Source of the DNA: Candidatus Rokuibacteriota bacterium
GTDB lineage: Bacteria > Methylomirabilota > Methylomirabilia > Rokubacteriales > CSP1-6
DNA: 49,630 nt
Reading direction: 5' to 3'
NCBI GenBank assembly: GCA_016184365.1
Contig: JACPCW010000097.1
Location: forward strand, 1 to 49,630
Position 1 is the first letter of the stretch. Each line of letters opens with the position of its first letter. The position numbers and the translations under genes are program-made. The notes below the pieces were generated by a model. That model made no database searches. It saw nothing but the letters and a program-made list of their open reading frames with translations, and had not been told where the DNA came from. Of this stretch, positions 1-8,331 are shown piece after piece.

Positions 1-1
1 G

Positions 2-289
2 CATCACCACCGCTTCAACGTCGCGGTCATCCTCACCATCGTCGCCGTGTCCTGGATCGTCGTCCCGGCCGTCGTCCGCATCATCGACTCGGCCGGCTCG
101 TACGCGCCGTCGGGCTACGAGCCACGCGACGCGTCGCGCGGCGAATGGCTCGTCAACCGCGGTCCCATCACCCTCGATCAGTTCGTGCTGACGTGGGAAG
201 ACGCCGCGAAGCTCCTGCTCTTCCTCGTCGTCGCGCTGGCGTGGCTGGCCGTCGCGCCGGGCACGTCCCGCCGGTCCGGTCGCCGATAA
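2..289 (+). CDS. C-terminal part of an unknown membrane protein (5' end outside window)
   Basis: The reading frame is open from the left edge, so the N-terminus lies outside the window; 95 residues are visible. There are two hydrophobic segments, about residues 6-28 (RFNVAVILTIVAVSW...) and 69-86 (AAKLLLFLVVALAWLAVA). Between them is a polar stretch with YEPRDASRGEWLVNRG, probably outside the membrane. The tail is short and basic. I recognise no family and propose no function. Its end overlaps the upstream part of the truA frame, so the two are probably cotranscribed. Confidence 0.6.
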   Translation, partial: HHHRFNVAVILTIVAVSWIVVPAVVRIIDSAGSYAPSGYEPRDASRGEWLVNRGPITLDQFVLTWEDAAKLLLFLVVALAWLAVAPGTSRRSGRR

Positions 290-1029
290 CGCCGCCGCGC
301 ACGCTTCGGCTGGTGCTGTCGTACGACGGCACGGAGTACGCCGGCTGGCAGGCCCAGGCGGGCCCGCCCACCATCCAGGCGCTGCTCACCCGCCAGGTGC
401 GGCGCCTCTGCGGCGACGACGCGCGCGTCACGGGCGCGTCGCGCACGGACGCGGGCGTGCACGCGCTCCGGCAGACCGTGTCGGTCGTCACCTCGTCGGA
501 CCTGGCGCCCGCGGCCGTGCAGGGCGCGCTGAACGCCGCGCTGCCGCGCGACATCCGCGTGGTCGCGGCCGCGGACGCGCCGGCCGGATTCCACGCGCGC
601 TTCGGGGCCCGCGGCAAGCGCTACCTCTACCTCATCGACAACGCGCGCGTGCCGTCGCCGCTCGTGCGCCGCTTCGCCTGGCACGTCCCGTCGCCGCTCG
701 ACGTCGCGCGGATGCGGCGCGGCCTCGCGGCACTGCGCGGGCGCCACGACTTCTCCGCGTTTCGCGCCGCGGCCGGCCGCCACGCGAACCCGGTGTGCCG
801 CATCGCCGCGCTCCACGTCGTGCGGCGCCGCGACCGGATCGCGATCGCGATCTCCGCCGACCGGTACCTGCATCACATGGTGCGCACCATCGTCGGCAGC
901 GCGGTCGACGTCGGGCGCCAGGCGCGTGAGCCCGAATGGATCGCCGACGCGCTCGCCAGCCGCGAGCGCGGCCGCGCCGGCCCGACGGCGCCGCCGCAGG
1001 GCCTCGTCCTGCTCCGCGTTCTCTATTGA
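241..1029 (+). CDS. truA: tRNA pseudouridine(38-40) synthase TruA
   Basis: TruA isomerises uridines 38-40 in the anticodon stem of many tRNAs in the cytoplasm. The protein has the N-terminal family signature LRLVLSYDGTEYAGWQ, then GASRTDAGVHA with the catalytic Asp (about residue 70), and ends in the usual VLLRVLY. With the GTG at 241 it has 262 residues, normal for TruA. The start is uncertain. An ATG at 145 gives a basic, low-complexity extension that overlaps the upstream gene in another frame. GTG 313 would remove the first beta strand. No Shine-Dalgarno decides between them. A palindromic repeat follows the stop directly. Confidence 0.93.
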   Translation: MAGRRAGHVPPVRSPITPPRTLRLVLSYDGTEYAGWQAQAGPPTIQALLTRQVRRLCGDDARVTGASRTDAGVHALRQTVSVVTSSDLAPAAVQGALNAALPRDIRVVAAADAPAGFHARFGARGKRYLYLIDNARVPSPLVRRFAWHVPSPLDVARMRRGLAALRGRHDFSAFRAAAGRHANPVCRIAALHVVRRRDRIAIAISADRYLHHMVRTIVGSAVDVGRQAREPEWIADALASRERGRAGPTAPPQGLVLLRVLY

Positions 1030-1030
1030 T

Positions 1031-1120
1031 TGGGGGGCCGCGACGGGCCCCCCAAGCCCCCCCCGGGCGCTCGCACGCGCCCCGGGGAACCCGGGGCGCG
1101 GCTCGGGGCGCGGCTCGAGG
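1031..1120 (+). repeat. dispersed two-hairpin palindromic repeat, copy R1 (forward, short form)
   Basis: This copy lies between truA and fdhD. The first hairpin has arms TGGGGGGCC (1031-1039) and GGCCCCCCA (1046-1054). A C-rich spacer with GGGCGCTCG follows. The second hairpin is built from CGCGCCCCGGG and CCCGGGGCGCG around GAA (about 1075-1100). The same layout recurs at seven further places in this window. There is no T-run after either hairpin, so it does not look like a standard intrinsic terminator. Confidence 0.8.
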
Positions 1121-1126
1121 TACGAG

Positions 1127-1132
1127 TAGAAT
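1127..1132 (+). promoter_or_regulatory. candidate -10 element of fdhD (leaderless arrangement)
   Basis: TAGAAT (5 of 6 to TATAAT) ends 7 bases before the GTG start at 1140, so transcription would begin at about the start codon. No good -35 is seen upstream because the GC-rich repeat occupies that region. Confidence 0.45.
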
Positions 1133-1139
1133 CACCCCC

Positions 1140-1910
1140 GTGAGGACATTCGTCCGGCTCAAGGGCGACCGGATCGAGGAAGTGCGCGCCGAGGTCGTCC
1201 GCGAGCAGCCGCTCACCGTGTACATCGACGGCGAGCGGTTCCTGACGCTGCTCTGCTCGCCGATGAACCTCGAAGCGCTCGTCGTCGGCTATCTCTGGAT
1301 GGAGAAGGTGATCGGCAGCCTCGACGAGATCCGCTCGCTCGACGTGTCCGTCGTCGACGGCCGGGCGGACGTCGCGCTGGCGCAGCCCGTGACGCTGCCG
1401 ACCGAGCGCATCCTCACGTCCGGCTGCGGCGGCGGGATCACGTTCCGCATCGACCACCGGCTGTTTCCGCGTCTCGAGTCGTCGCTGCGCGTGACTCCGG
1501 CCGTGCTCGCCGCGCGCATGAAGGACCTGGCGAACGCCGCCGTGCACTATCGCGTCTCGCGCGGGATCCACGGTGCGGCGCTCTCGGACGGCGACACGCT
1601 GCTCGTCGTCGCCGAGGACGTCGGGCGCCACAACGCCGTCGACAAGGTGAAAGGCGAGGCCCTCCTGCGCGGCATCCCCACCGTCGACCGGATCCTCCTG
1701 TCGACCGGGCGGATCTCGTCGGAGATGCTGCTGAAGGCCACGCGCATGGGCGTGCCCGTGGTCGCGTCGCGCACGTCGCCGACGGAGATGGCCGTCGCGC
1801 TCGCCGAACAGCTCGGCGTCACCGTGTGCGGCTACGTCCGTCCCGACGGGCTCAATCTCTACACCGGCACTGCCATCGACGTCGGAGCACCCGCGGAGGC
1901 GGCGTCGTGA
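1140..1910 (+). CDS. fdhD: FdhD sulfur-carrier/sulfurtransferase for formate dehydrogenase activation
   Basis: FdhD passes sulfur from a cysteine desulfurase to the bis-MGD molybdenum/tungsten cofactor of formate dehydrogenase. The protein has 256 residues from the GTG at 1140. Family stretches seen: LLCSPMNLEALVVGYLW, TSGCGGGITFR with Cys96, VAEDVGRHNAVDKVKGEAL, STGRISSEMLLKA, and the C-terminal VASRTSPTEMAVALA. E. coli FdhD carries a CxxC pair at the active loop, whereas here only the first Cys is present (CGGG). It opens the formate dehydrogenase locus. An in-frame extension upstream to 936 is only repeat-derived and overlaps truA, so I chose the GTG. Confidence 0.95.
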   Translation: MRTFVRLKGDRIEEVRAEVVREQPLTVYIDGERFLTLLCSPMNLEALVVGYLWMEKVIGSLDEIRSLDVSVVDGRADVALAQPVTLPTERILTSGCGGGITFRIDHRLFPRLESSLRVTPAVLAARMKDLANAAVHYRVSRGIHGAALSDGDTLLVVAEDVGRHNAVDKVKGEALLRGIPTVDRILLSTGRISSEMLLKATRMGVPVVASRTSPTEMAVALAEQLGVTVCGYVRPDGLNLYTGTAIDVGAPAEAAS

Positions 1911-2224
1911 GTGACGAGAGGGACGCGACCGGCGCGGACGCCGAGCGCCGGCATCGCCGCGGCCTCAAGTTCCGGCAGCGCGACGACCACGCCGTCGAGC
2001 TGTTCCGGGAAGCGCTCGCGAAGCTCGACGATCCCGCGCGCGTCGCGCGGATCCTGCTCGAGCTGGGCCGCTTCTACAACCCGTACATCGACGCGCCGAT
2101 CGTCGATCCGCTCGCCCGTCGCGCCGTGCTCGAAGCGCTCGAGCGCGGCGATCCCGACACCGCGCGCCGGCTCGTGGAGGCGCGCCTGACGGCGTACACG
2201 GGCCCGGGCGGTGCCGCGTCGTAG
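1907..2224 (+). CDS. hypothetical protein in the formate dehydrogenase locus
   Basis: 105 residues from a GTG that overlaps the fdhD stop (GTGA), so it is probably translationally coupled to fdhD. The sequence is charged, soluble and apparently all-helical: RRHRRGLKFRQRDDHAVELFREALAKL, then ARILLELGRFYNPYIDAPIVDPLARRAVLEALERGD. The repeated helix-turn-helix spacing vaguely recalls TPR-like helices, but I cannot assign a family. Its place directly after fdhD suggests a role in FDH maturation or regulation; that is inference from context. Confidence 0.6.
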   Translation: MSDERDATGADAERRHRRGLKFRQRDDHAVELFREALAKLDDPARVARILLELGRFYNPYIDAPIVDPLARRAVLEALERGDPDTARRLVEARLTAYTGPGGAAS

Positions 2225-2320
2225 TCGGGCTCTCGTTCTTCTCCGGTTCGACCAGCGGACCGTCGTTCAAGTACCGGACAACGCGAGGGCCTCCGTCCGA
2301 CGGTAGACAACTTACGCTGC

Positions 2321-2361
2321 CTGTCATGCACCTTGACAGGCCCACCGGTCCGGCCTACAGT
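2321..2361 (+). promoter_or_regulatory. sigma-70 type promoter with overlapping inverted repeat before the FDH structural genes
   Basis: TTGACA (2333-2338) and TACAGT (2356-2361) are separated by 17 bases, a near-consensus promoter. The expected transcript start is near 2368, giving a leader of about 37 bases before the ATG at 2405. An inverted repeat, CTGTCA (2321-2326) with TGACAG (2334-2339), overlaps the -35 box and could be an operator. The region 2225-2404 holds nothing else that I recognise. Confidence 0.75.
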
Positions 2362-2404
2362 CCGGGCACCGCGGCGATCCTCATCCCTCGCTGGAGGACT
2401 TGCG

Positions 2405-2680
2405 ATGGCTGGAACCCTGACCGACTGGCTGAGCGAGAGTCGCCTGACCGTCGTCGCCGTGCACGCCGAGTCCGGCCGCATCCGCGTGAAGGGCGCCGCC
2501 GAGGTCTGCAGTGACCTCGACTGCGGCACCGAGGCGGAGGTGCACGCGGACGACGTCACCGGGGGCCTGGCCGCCCTCAACCCCGGCGACATCGTGCGGA
2601 TCGAATCACCGGCGGGCATGCCCCGGCGCATCGTCGTCGTTCGACGCGTGTGGGACGAGATCGGCAGTCCTGAGTTCTAA
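2405..2680 (+). CDS. small conserved-looking protein upstream of fdnG, function unknown
   Basis: 91 residues from the ATG at 2405, preceded by GGAGGA (2393-2398). The protein looks mostly beta: LTVVAVHAESGRIRVKGAAEVCS, then DIVRIESPAGMPRRIVVVRRVWD. It has a Cys-x4-Cys pair (CSDLDC) that might bind a metal or form a disulfide. There is no signal peptide and no membrane segment. It is the first gene behind the strong promoter at 2333-2361 and is followed 15 bases later by fdnG, so it is probably co-expressed with formate dehydrogenase. I do not recognise the family. Confidence 0.65.
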   Translation: MAGTLTDWLSESRLTVVAVHAESGRIRVKGAAEVCSDLDCGTEAEVHADDVTGGLAALNPGDIVRIESPAGMPRRIVVVRRVWDEIGSPEF

Positions 2681-2695
2681 CCGGGAGGACAACCC

Positions 2696-5600
2696 ATGAG
2701 CCTGAACCGGCGGGACTTCTTCAAGTACGCAGGCACGAGCGCGGCGGGCGTCGCGGTCGGTGCGCGAGGGCTCGACCTCGCGCCCGTCGAGGCGGCCGCG
2801 ACCACGCTCAGGATCAAGGAAGCGAAGGTCGCGCACAGCGTCTGCCCGTACTGCGCGGTTGGCTGCGGCCAGCTCGTCTACGCGAAGGACGGCAAGATCG
2901 TCGACATCGAGGGCGACCCCGACACGCCGCACACGCTCGGACGGCTCTGCCCGAAGGGCGCCGCGACCATCCAGCTCTCGAACAACCCGCTCCGGCCGAC
3001 GAAGGCGCTCTACCGCGCGCCCGGCTCCGACAAGTGGGAGGAGAAGCCGCTCGACTGGATGTACGACCAGATCGCGAAGCGCTACCACGACACGCGCGAG
3101 AAGCACTTCATCGAGAAGGAGAAGGGCAAGGACGGTCGCGAGATCACGGTGAACCGGCTGGAGGCGATCGCCTCCCTGGGATCGGCGTGCATCGACAACG
3201 AGGAGTGCTACCTCCTCACCAAGTTCAATCGCCTCCTGGGCCTCGTCTATCACGAGCATCAGGCCAGGATCTGACACTCCGCCACGGTCCCAGCTTTGGG
3301 GACCACGTTCGGGCGGGGCGCGATGACCACGAACCTGATCGACATCCAGCACTCGGACGTCGTCATGGCGACGTCCAACATGGCGGAGAACCACCCGGTC
3401 GGGTTCCAGTGGGTGATGAAGGCCAAGGAGCGTGGCGCGAAGATCATCCACGTCGACCCGCGGTTCACGCGCACGAGCGCCGCCGCCGATCTCCACGTGC
3501 CGCTCCGCTCGGGCACGAACATCGTCTTCTTCGGCGGGCTCATCAAGTACGCGATCGACAACAACCTCTACTTCAAGGACTACGTCGTCCACTACACGAA
3601 CGCGTCGTTCTTCCTCGACCCGGCGTTCAAGACGCCCACGGACCTCGAGGGGTTCTTCACGGGGTTCGACCACGGCAAGACGGCGTACGACCGCGCGTCC
3701 TGGAAGTACCAGCTCGACGCCGAGGGGAACCCGAAGCGCGACCTCACGCTGAAGGACCCGAACACGGTGTTCCAGCACCTCAGGCGGCACTACAGCCGCT
3801 ACACGGTCGAGATGGTCGAGCGGGTGTGCGGCATCCCCAAGGACCTGTTCGTCCAGACCGCGAAGCTCTTCTGCGAGAACAGCGGTCCGGAGAAGACGGG
3901 CTCCGTCACGTACGCCCTGAATCTGACGCAGCATACCAACGGCGTGCAGAACATCCGCGCGCTGTGCATGCTCCAGACCCTGCTCGGCAACATCGGGCGG
4001 CCAGGCGGCGGCGTCGTCGCGCTCCGCGGGCACGCCAACGTGCAGGGCGCGACCGACCTGATGGTGCTCTACCACAACCTGCCGGGTTACATGGTGTGGC
4101 CGCTGCGCGACGCGCATCCCGACCTCACGACGTACCTGGAGAAGGAGACGCCGAAGGCCAGCTACTGGGTGAACAAGCCGAAGTTCCTGGTGAGCCTGCT
4201 CAAGGCGTGGTTCGGCGACGCGGCCACGAAGGAGAACGATTTCGGCTACGACTGGCTGCCGAAGCGTGCCTCGGGCGATGCCTACAGCCACCAGCACATC
4301 TTCGTGGACATGTACGCCGGGAAGATCAAGGGCTTCCTCGCCGACGGGCAGAACCCGGCGGTCGGCGGCCCCAACGCCAAGCTCGCCCGCGCCGCGATGC
4401 AGCGCCTCGACTGGCTGGTGGTCGCGGACATCTTCCTGACCGAGACGGCCGAGGTGTGGAAGGCGCCGGGAACGAACCCCAAGGACGTGAAGACGGAGGT
4501 CTTCTTCCTGCCGATGGCGCCGGCCGCGGAAAAGGACGGGTCGCTGACGAACACGATGCGGCTCATCCAGTGGCACGAGGCCGCCGTCAAGCCGCCCGGC
4601 GACTGCACGTCGGACGCGGCGCTGTTCGTGCGGCTCGCCCACCGGCTGCAGAAGATGTACGCGGGTTCGAAGAAGAGCCGGGACAAGGGGTTCCTCGCCG
4701 CGAACTTCACGTACGGCAACAACCCCGAGGAGCCGAACATCGAGCTCGTGCTGAAGGAGATCAACGGCTTCGCCACGCAGGACATCAAGGACAAGGACGG
4801 CAAGGTCGTCTACAAGAAGGGCCAGGCCGTCAGCACCTTTGCCCACCTCGCCGACGACGGCTCGACGGCGTCGGGATGCTGGATCTATACCGGCGTGATC
4901 AACGAGACGCCGGACGGCAAGATCATCAACAAGGCCGCAGGTCGCAAGCCGGCTGACGAGAAGGACTACCTCGGCCACGGCTGGGGCTTCGCGTGGCCGG
5001 CCAACCGCCGCGTCATCTACAACCGCGCTTCGGCCGACCTCCAGGGCAAGCCGTGGAGCGAGAAGAAGAAGCTGGTCTGGTGGGACCCGGACGCGCCCGG
5101 GGCCGCGCCGGACAAGAAGGGGAAGTGGGTCGGACTGGACGTCCCGGATTTCGCTCCCTTCCTGGCGCCGGACGCCAAGAACGGCGACAAGCCGTTCATC
5201 ATGCGCACCGACCTGGTCGGCGGCCTGTTCGGCCCGCTCGTCGACGGCCCGTTCCCCGAGCACTACGAGCCGGTCGAGTCCCCGGTGCAGAACTTCCTGT
5301 CGAAGCAGCAGCGCAACCCGGTGGCGAAGATCTGGGAGGTGCCGGACGAGAAGAACGTGCTGGCGCCCGTCGGCTCGAAGGACTTCCCCTACGTGATCAC
5401 CACGTACCGTCTCACCGAGCACCATCTCTCCGGCGTCATGTCGCGCTACCTGCCGTTCCTCGCCGAGCTGCACCACTCCCACTTCGCGGAGATCAGCCAC
5501 GAGCTCGCGAAGGAGCTCGGCATCCAGAACGGCGAGAAGGTCACGGTGTCCTCGCCGCGCGGCAAGATCCACGTCACGGCGATGGTCACGCACCGCCTCA

Positions 5601-5794
5601 AGCCGTTCCTCGTCGACGGCAAGACGGTCCACCAGATCGGGGTGCCGTGGCACTGGGGCTACAACGGCATCGAGTCGCTCCCCGGGTCGAAGGGGGATAT
5701 CACCAACGACCTCTCGGCGACGGTCGGCGATCCCACCGTGTACATCCAGGAGACGAAGGCGTTCGTCTGCAACGTGACCAAGGGGGTGGTCTAG
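2696..5794 (+). CDS. fdnG: formate dehydrogenase catalytic subunit, selenoprotein (TGA at 3272-3274 read as Sec193)
   Basis: Periplasmic formate dehydrogenase alpha subunit, which oxidises formate to CO2 at a bis-MGD Mo/W centre. It has 1032 residues if the in-frame TGA at codon 193 is read as selenocysteine; E. coli FdnG has 1015 with Sec196. Context is diagnostic: NQAR-like HEHQARI precedes the TGA and HSATVPALGTTFGRGAMT follows it. The N-terminus has a twin-arginine signal (NRRDFFKYAG), then a [4Fe-4S] motif with Cys50, Cys53, Cys57 and Cys85. The reading frame on both sides of the TGA is identical and intact, so this is not a frameshift or pseudogene. AACCGGGAGG precedes the ATG. FdnH follows after 2 bases. 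No selA, selB or selC is in the window. Confidence 0.95.
3275..3310 (+). promoter_or_regulatory. candidate bacterial SECIS hairpin after the Sec UGA of fdnG
   Basis: Eleven bases after the UGA a stem forms from GGUCCC (3286-3291) and GGGACC (3299-3304) around AGCUUUG. An alternative pairing extends it to GGUCCCA with one bulged G. Distance and size match bacterial SECIS elements, which lie inside the coding region directly 3' of the UGA and bind SelB. The apical loop does not match the E. coli fdhF loop exactly. Confidence 0.65.
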
Positions 5795-5796
5795 CC

Positions 5797-6573
5797 ATGG
5801 CGACCACGCTCGCGATGTTCACGGACACCTCGCTCTGCATCGGGTGCCGGGCCTGCCAGGTGGCGTGCAAGCAGTGGAACGAGCTCGGCGCCGAGGCCCC
5901 GGAGTGGACGGGCACCTATCAGAATCACAGTCACTTCACGGACGAGACCTTCCGGCTCGTCCGGTTCGTGGAGCAGCCGCAGCCGAACGGCAACCTCGCC
6001 TGGCTCCTCATGTCGGACGTGTGCAAGCACTGCGCGCAGGCGGGCTGTCTCGACGCCTGCCCGACGGGGGCGATCTATCGCACCGAGTTCGGCACGGTGA
6101 ACATCAACCAGGACGTCTGCAACGGCTGCCGGTACTGCGTGTCGTCGTGCCCGTTCGGCGTCGTCGCCTTCAACGAGGACACCGGCACCGCGAAGAAGTG
6201 CACGTTCTGCAACGATCGCATCCACAACGGCCTGGGCCCCGCGTGCGCGAAGGCGTGCCCGACGGACTCCATCCAGTTCGGCGCCCGTGAAACGCTCGTG
6301 ACGAAGGCGCAGAAGCGCGTCGAGACGCTGAAGGCGATGGGGTTCAAGGACGCCCAGCTCTACGGCGCCGACAGCAACGGCTTCCTCGGCGGGCTCAACG
6401 CCTTCTTCCTGCTGCTCTCGAAACCGTCCACCTACAACCTCCCCGAGAATCCGCGGCTGCCGCAGCGCAACGTCGTCGTCGACTCGCTGCTGTCCATCGT
6501 GTCCGCGGTGGCCGTCGGCGTGGGGGCGGTCTTCGCGTTCCGTGACCGGGGGAAGGGGGACGGCGATGCTTAA
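5797..6573 (+). CDS. fdnH: formate dehydrogenase iron-sulfur (beta) subunit with C-terminal membrane anchor
   Basis: Electron-transfer subunit between FdnG and the membrane. It has 258 residues with four [4Fe-4S] ligand sets: CIGCRACQVACKQ near residue 14, CKHCAQAGCLDACP, CNGCRYCVSSCP, and CTFC with ACAKACP. The C-terminus holds one membrane helix (VVVDSLLSIVSAVAVGVGAVFAF), as in FdnH, which would hold the subunit on the periplasmic face. It starts 2 bases after the fdnG stop, and its end overlaps the next gene by 8 bases. There is no Tat signal, so it should travel with FdnG. Confidence 0.93.
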   Translation: MATTLAMFTDTSLCIGCRACQVACKQWNELGAEAPEWTGTYQNHSHFTDETFRLVRFVEQPQPNGNLAWLLMSDVCKHCAQAGCLDACPTGAIYRTEFGTVNINQDVCNGCRYCVSSCPFGVVAFNEDTGTAKKCTFCNDRIHNGLGPACAKACPTDSIQFGARETLVTKAQKRVETLKAMGFKDAQLYGADSNGFLGGLNAFFLLLSKPSTYNLPENPRLPQRNVVVDSLLSIVSAVAVGVGAVFAFRDRGKGDGDA

Positions 6574-7390
6574 GACCCCGCACTGGGAGATGATGGTCGT
6601 CTGGTACTTCTTCCTCGGCGGCATCGCCGGCGGCGCCTACTTCACGGCGGCCATCGCCGACAACTTCGGCGGCTCACGCGATCGGCGCGTGGCGCAGATC
6701 GGCTACCTGCTCTCGCTGCCGCTGGTGGCGATCTGCGGCGTGCTGCTGATCCTCGACCTCGGCGTGCCGCTGCGGTTCCTGAACATGCTGCGGAGCTTCA
6801 AGTTCTGGGATCCGATGTCGATCGGCGCGTGGGCGCTCGGCGTCTTCGGGCTGTTCACGCTCGTGTCATCCGTCCTGAGCTTCTCGTCGTCCGAGTCGAC
6901 GATCGCGCTCCGGCGCAAGATCGGCCTGGTCGGCATCCTCTTCGGGTTCTTCCTGGCGAGCTATACGGGGGTGCTGCTGAGCGCCACCGCGCTGCCGTTC
7001 TGGAGCGACGCACGGCTCATGGGCGCGCTGTTCCTTGCCTCCGGCGCCTCCACGGGCATGGCCGCCATCTCGCTCATCATGTTCGCCACCGGCGCGGGGA
7101 GCGGCGACGGCTGGGGCAGAGTCAAGAAGGCCGATCGCTTCTCGATGATCTTCGAGCTGGTCGTGCTGGCGGTGTTCCTCGCGCTGCTCGGGTCGGCGGC
7201 GCGGCCGATTCTGAGCGGCCAGTTCGCGGCGCTGTTCTGGGGCGGACTCGTGGTCGTCGGACTGCTCATCCCGCTGGTCCTCGAGTTCGTCGGCCACCGG
7301 ATGCGTGCCGTCGGCGCCGTCTCCGCGGTGCTCGTCCTCGTCGGCGGGTTCATCCTCCGTTACGTCGTCGTCATGTCGATCCAGTCCTGA
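6566..7390 (+). CDS. NrfD/PsrC-type membrane subunit of formate dehydrogenase
   Basis: Integral membrane protein of 274 residues, expected to pass electrons from FdnH to the quinone pool. The N-terminus MLKTPHWEMMVVWYFFLGGIAGG is typical of NrfD-family proteins. About eight hydrophobic segments follow, including LPLVAICGVLLILDLGVPLRF and GFFLASYTGVLLSATALPFW. GGAAGGGGGA-like purines (6548-6560) precede the ATG at 6566. E. coli FDH-N uses a cytochrome b subunit (FdnI); here an NrfD-type subunit takes that place. The gene overlaps fdnH, which supports one complex. Confidence 0.9.
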   Translation: MLKTPHWEMMVVWYFFLGGIAGGAYFTAAIADNFGGSRDRRVAQIGYLLSLPLVAICGVLLILDLGVPLRFLNMLRSFKFWDPMSIGAWALGVFGLFTLVSSVLSFSSSESTIALRRKIGLVGILFGFFLASYTGVLLSATALPFWSDARLMGALFLASGASTGMAAISLIMFATGAGSGDGWGRVKKADRFSMIFELVVLAVFLALLGSAARPILSGQFAALFWGGLVVVGLLIPLVLEFVGHRMRAVGAVSAVLVLVGGFILRYVVVMSIQS

Positions 7391-7412
7391 CCATCGACAC
7401 GATCCGTCACAG

Positions 7413-7440
7413 CGCGAGGGGCCGGCCGCGGCCCCTCGCG
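7413..7440 (+). terminator. perfect 12-bp GC hairpin between the NrfD gene and fdhE
   Basis: Positions 7413-7424 pair perfectly with 7429-7440 around a GCCG loop (CGCGAGGGGCCG on the left). No T-run follows, so it may attenuate, block Rho or protect mRNA 3' ends rather than terminate by itself. fdhE starts 8 bases later. Confidence 0.5.
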
Positions 7441-7448
7441 TGTCTTCG

Positions 7449-8297
7449 ATGACCACGCTCGATCTTCGCGACGCCTGGCGCGACCTCCTGCGTCGCCGCG
7501 CTGCGCTCGGCGACGCGCTGTCGCCGTACGGTGAGATCGTCGATCGCTGGGCCGGGTCCACGGCGTCCGCGCCGCCGATCGACGCGACGCCGGACGACGG
7601 TCGCGCGCGGTGGGCTCGAGGGGTCCCGCTCCTTGCCGACCAGCGCGTGCCGCTCGCGGCGGGGGCGGTGGAGGAGCTGCTCGCGCCCGCCCTCGACCTG
7701 GCGGCGGCGATCCGCCCGGACGCCGCGGCCGGGCTCGCGGCCTTCGCCACGGCGTGGGATGCCGGCGAGGTGGCGCCGGACGCGCTGCTGCCGGCACGCG
7801 GGCGGATCGGCCGCCTGGCGGAGCGGTATGGTCTCGACGACGACGTGCTCGGCTTCCTCGCCGTCGCCAGCCTGCGGCCGCTGCTCGAGTCGAGCCTCGA
7901 GCCATGGCGCGCGCGGCTCGGTCCGGATGACTGGTCGCTCGCGGTGTGCCCGTTCTGCGGCGCTCCGCCGGGATGGGGCGACATCGTGGAGGGCGGCCGG
8001 CTCGAGCTGGCGTGTCACCTCTGCGGCGGCACGTGGCGCTTCAGTCGCGCGCGGTGTCCGTTCTGCGGCGACGACGACGCGAAGTCGCAGCGCCGCCTGA
8101 CGGCGGAAGCCGGCGAGGAGGGCTACGCGATCATCGCGTGCACGGCGTGCCGCGCCTACCTGAAGGAGCTCGATCGTCGCGAGCGATGGAACGGCGGTCC
8201 GCCGCTCCTCGAGGACTGGGCCTCGCCGCATCTCGACGTCGCGGTCAGGCGACAGGGGTACTGGCGTCCTCTCGCGCCGGTGATCATCCCGGGATAG
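7449..8297 (+). CDS. fdhE: FdhE, formate dehydrogenase maturation/assembly protein
   Basis: FdhE binds formate dehydrogenase in the cytoplasm and is needed for its maturation before or during Tat export. The protein has 282 residues. The C-terminal half has four CxxC pairs: Cys167/170 (CPFC), Cys189/192 (CHLC), Cys203/206 (CPFC) and Cys231/234 (CTAC), the rubredoxin-like metal sites of the family. The N-terminal half is helical and alanine-rich, as usual. It is separated from the structural genes by a strong hairpin and converges with a minus-strand gene. Confidence 0.92.
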   Translation: MTTLDLRDAWRDLLRRRAALGDALSPYGEIVDRWAGSTASAPPIDATPDDGRARWARGVPLLADQRVPLAAGAVEELLAPALDLAAAIRPDAAAGLAAFATAWDAGEVAPDALLPARGRIGRLAERYGLDDDVLGFLAVASLRPLLESSLEPWRARLGPDDWSLAVCPFCGAPPGWGDIVEGGRLELACHLCGGTWRFSRARCPFCGDDDAKSQRRLTAEAGEEGYAIIACTACRAYLKELDRRERWNGGPPLLEDWASPHLDVAVRRQGYWRPLAPVIIPG

Positions 8298-8314
8298 GAG
8301 CCTGTCGGGAGCCG

Positions 8315-8331
8315 GCGCGGCTCAGCCGCGC
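8315..8331. terminator. hairpin between convergent genes
   Basis: GCGCGGC (8315-8321) pairs with GCCGCGC (8325-8331) around TCA. It lies between the fdhE stop and the end of the minus-strand gene, where a bidirectional terminator is expected. There is no T-run, so the call is weak. Confidence 0.3.

Noticed and set aside
1031..1120. Intrinsic terminators at each palindromic repeat
   Set aside because: No T-run follows the hairpins and several copies lie inside apparent operons with overlapping genes, so simple termination is unlikely.
3272..3274. TGA in fdnG as a nonsense mutation or split gene
   Set aside because: The position equals the Sec codon of FdnG, both sides are conserved in one frame, and a SECIS-like hairpin follows.
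2606..5653. Very long minus-strand open frame opposite fdnG
   Set aside because: It is the antisense shadow of fdnG in GC-rich DNA; its translation is Arg/Val/Leu/Asp-rich low complexity and matches no family.
7305..7448. Longer N-terminus of FdhE from an upstream start
   Set aside because: It would overlap the NrfD gene and the perfect hairpin at 7413-7440, and adds only unlike, basic sequence; ATG 7449 gives the family length.
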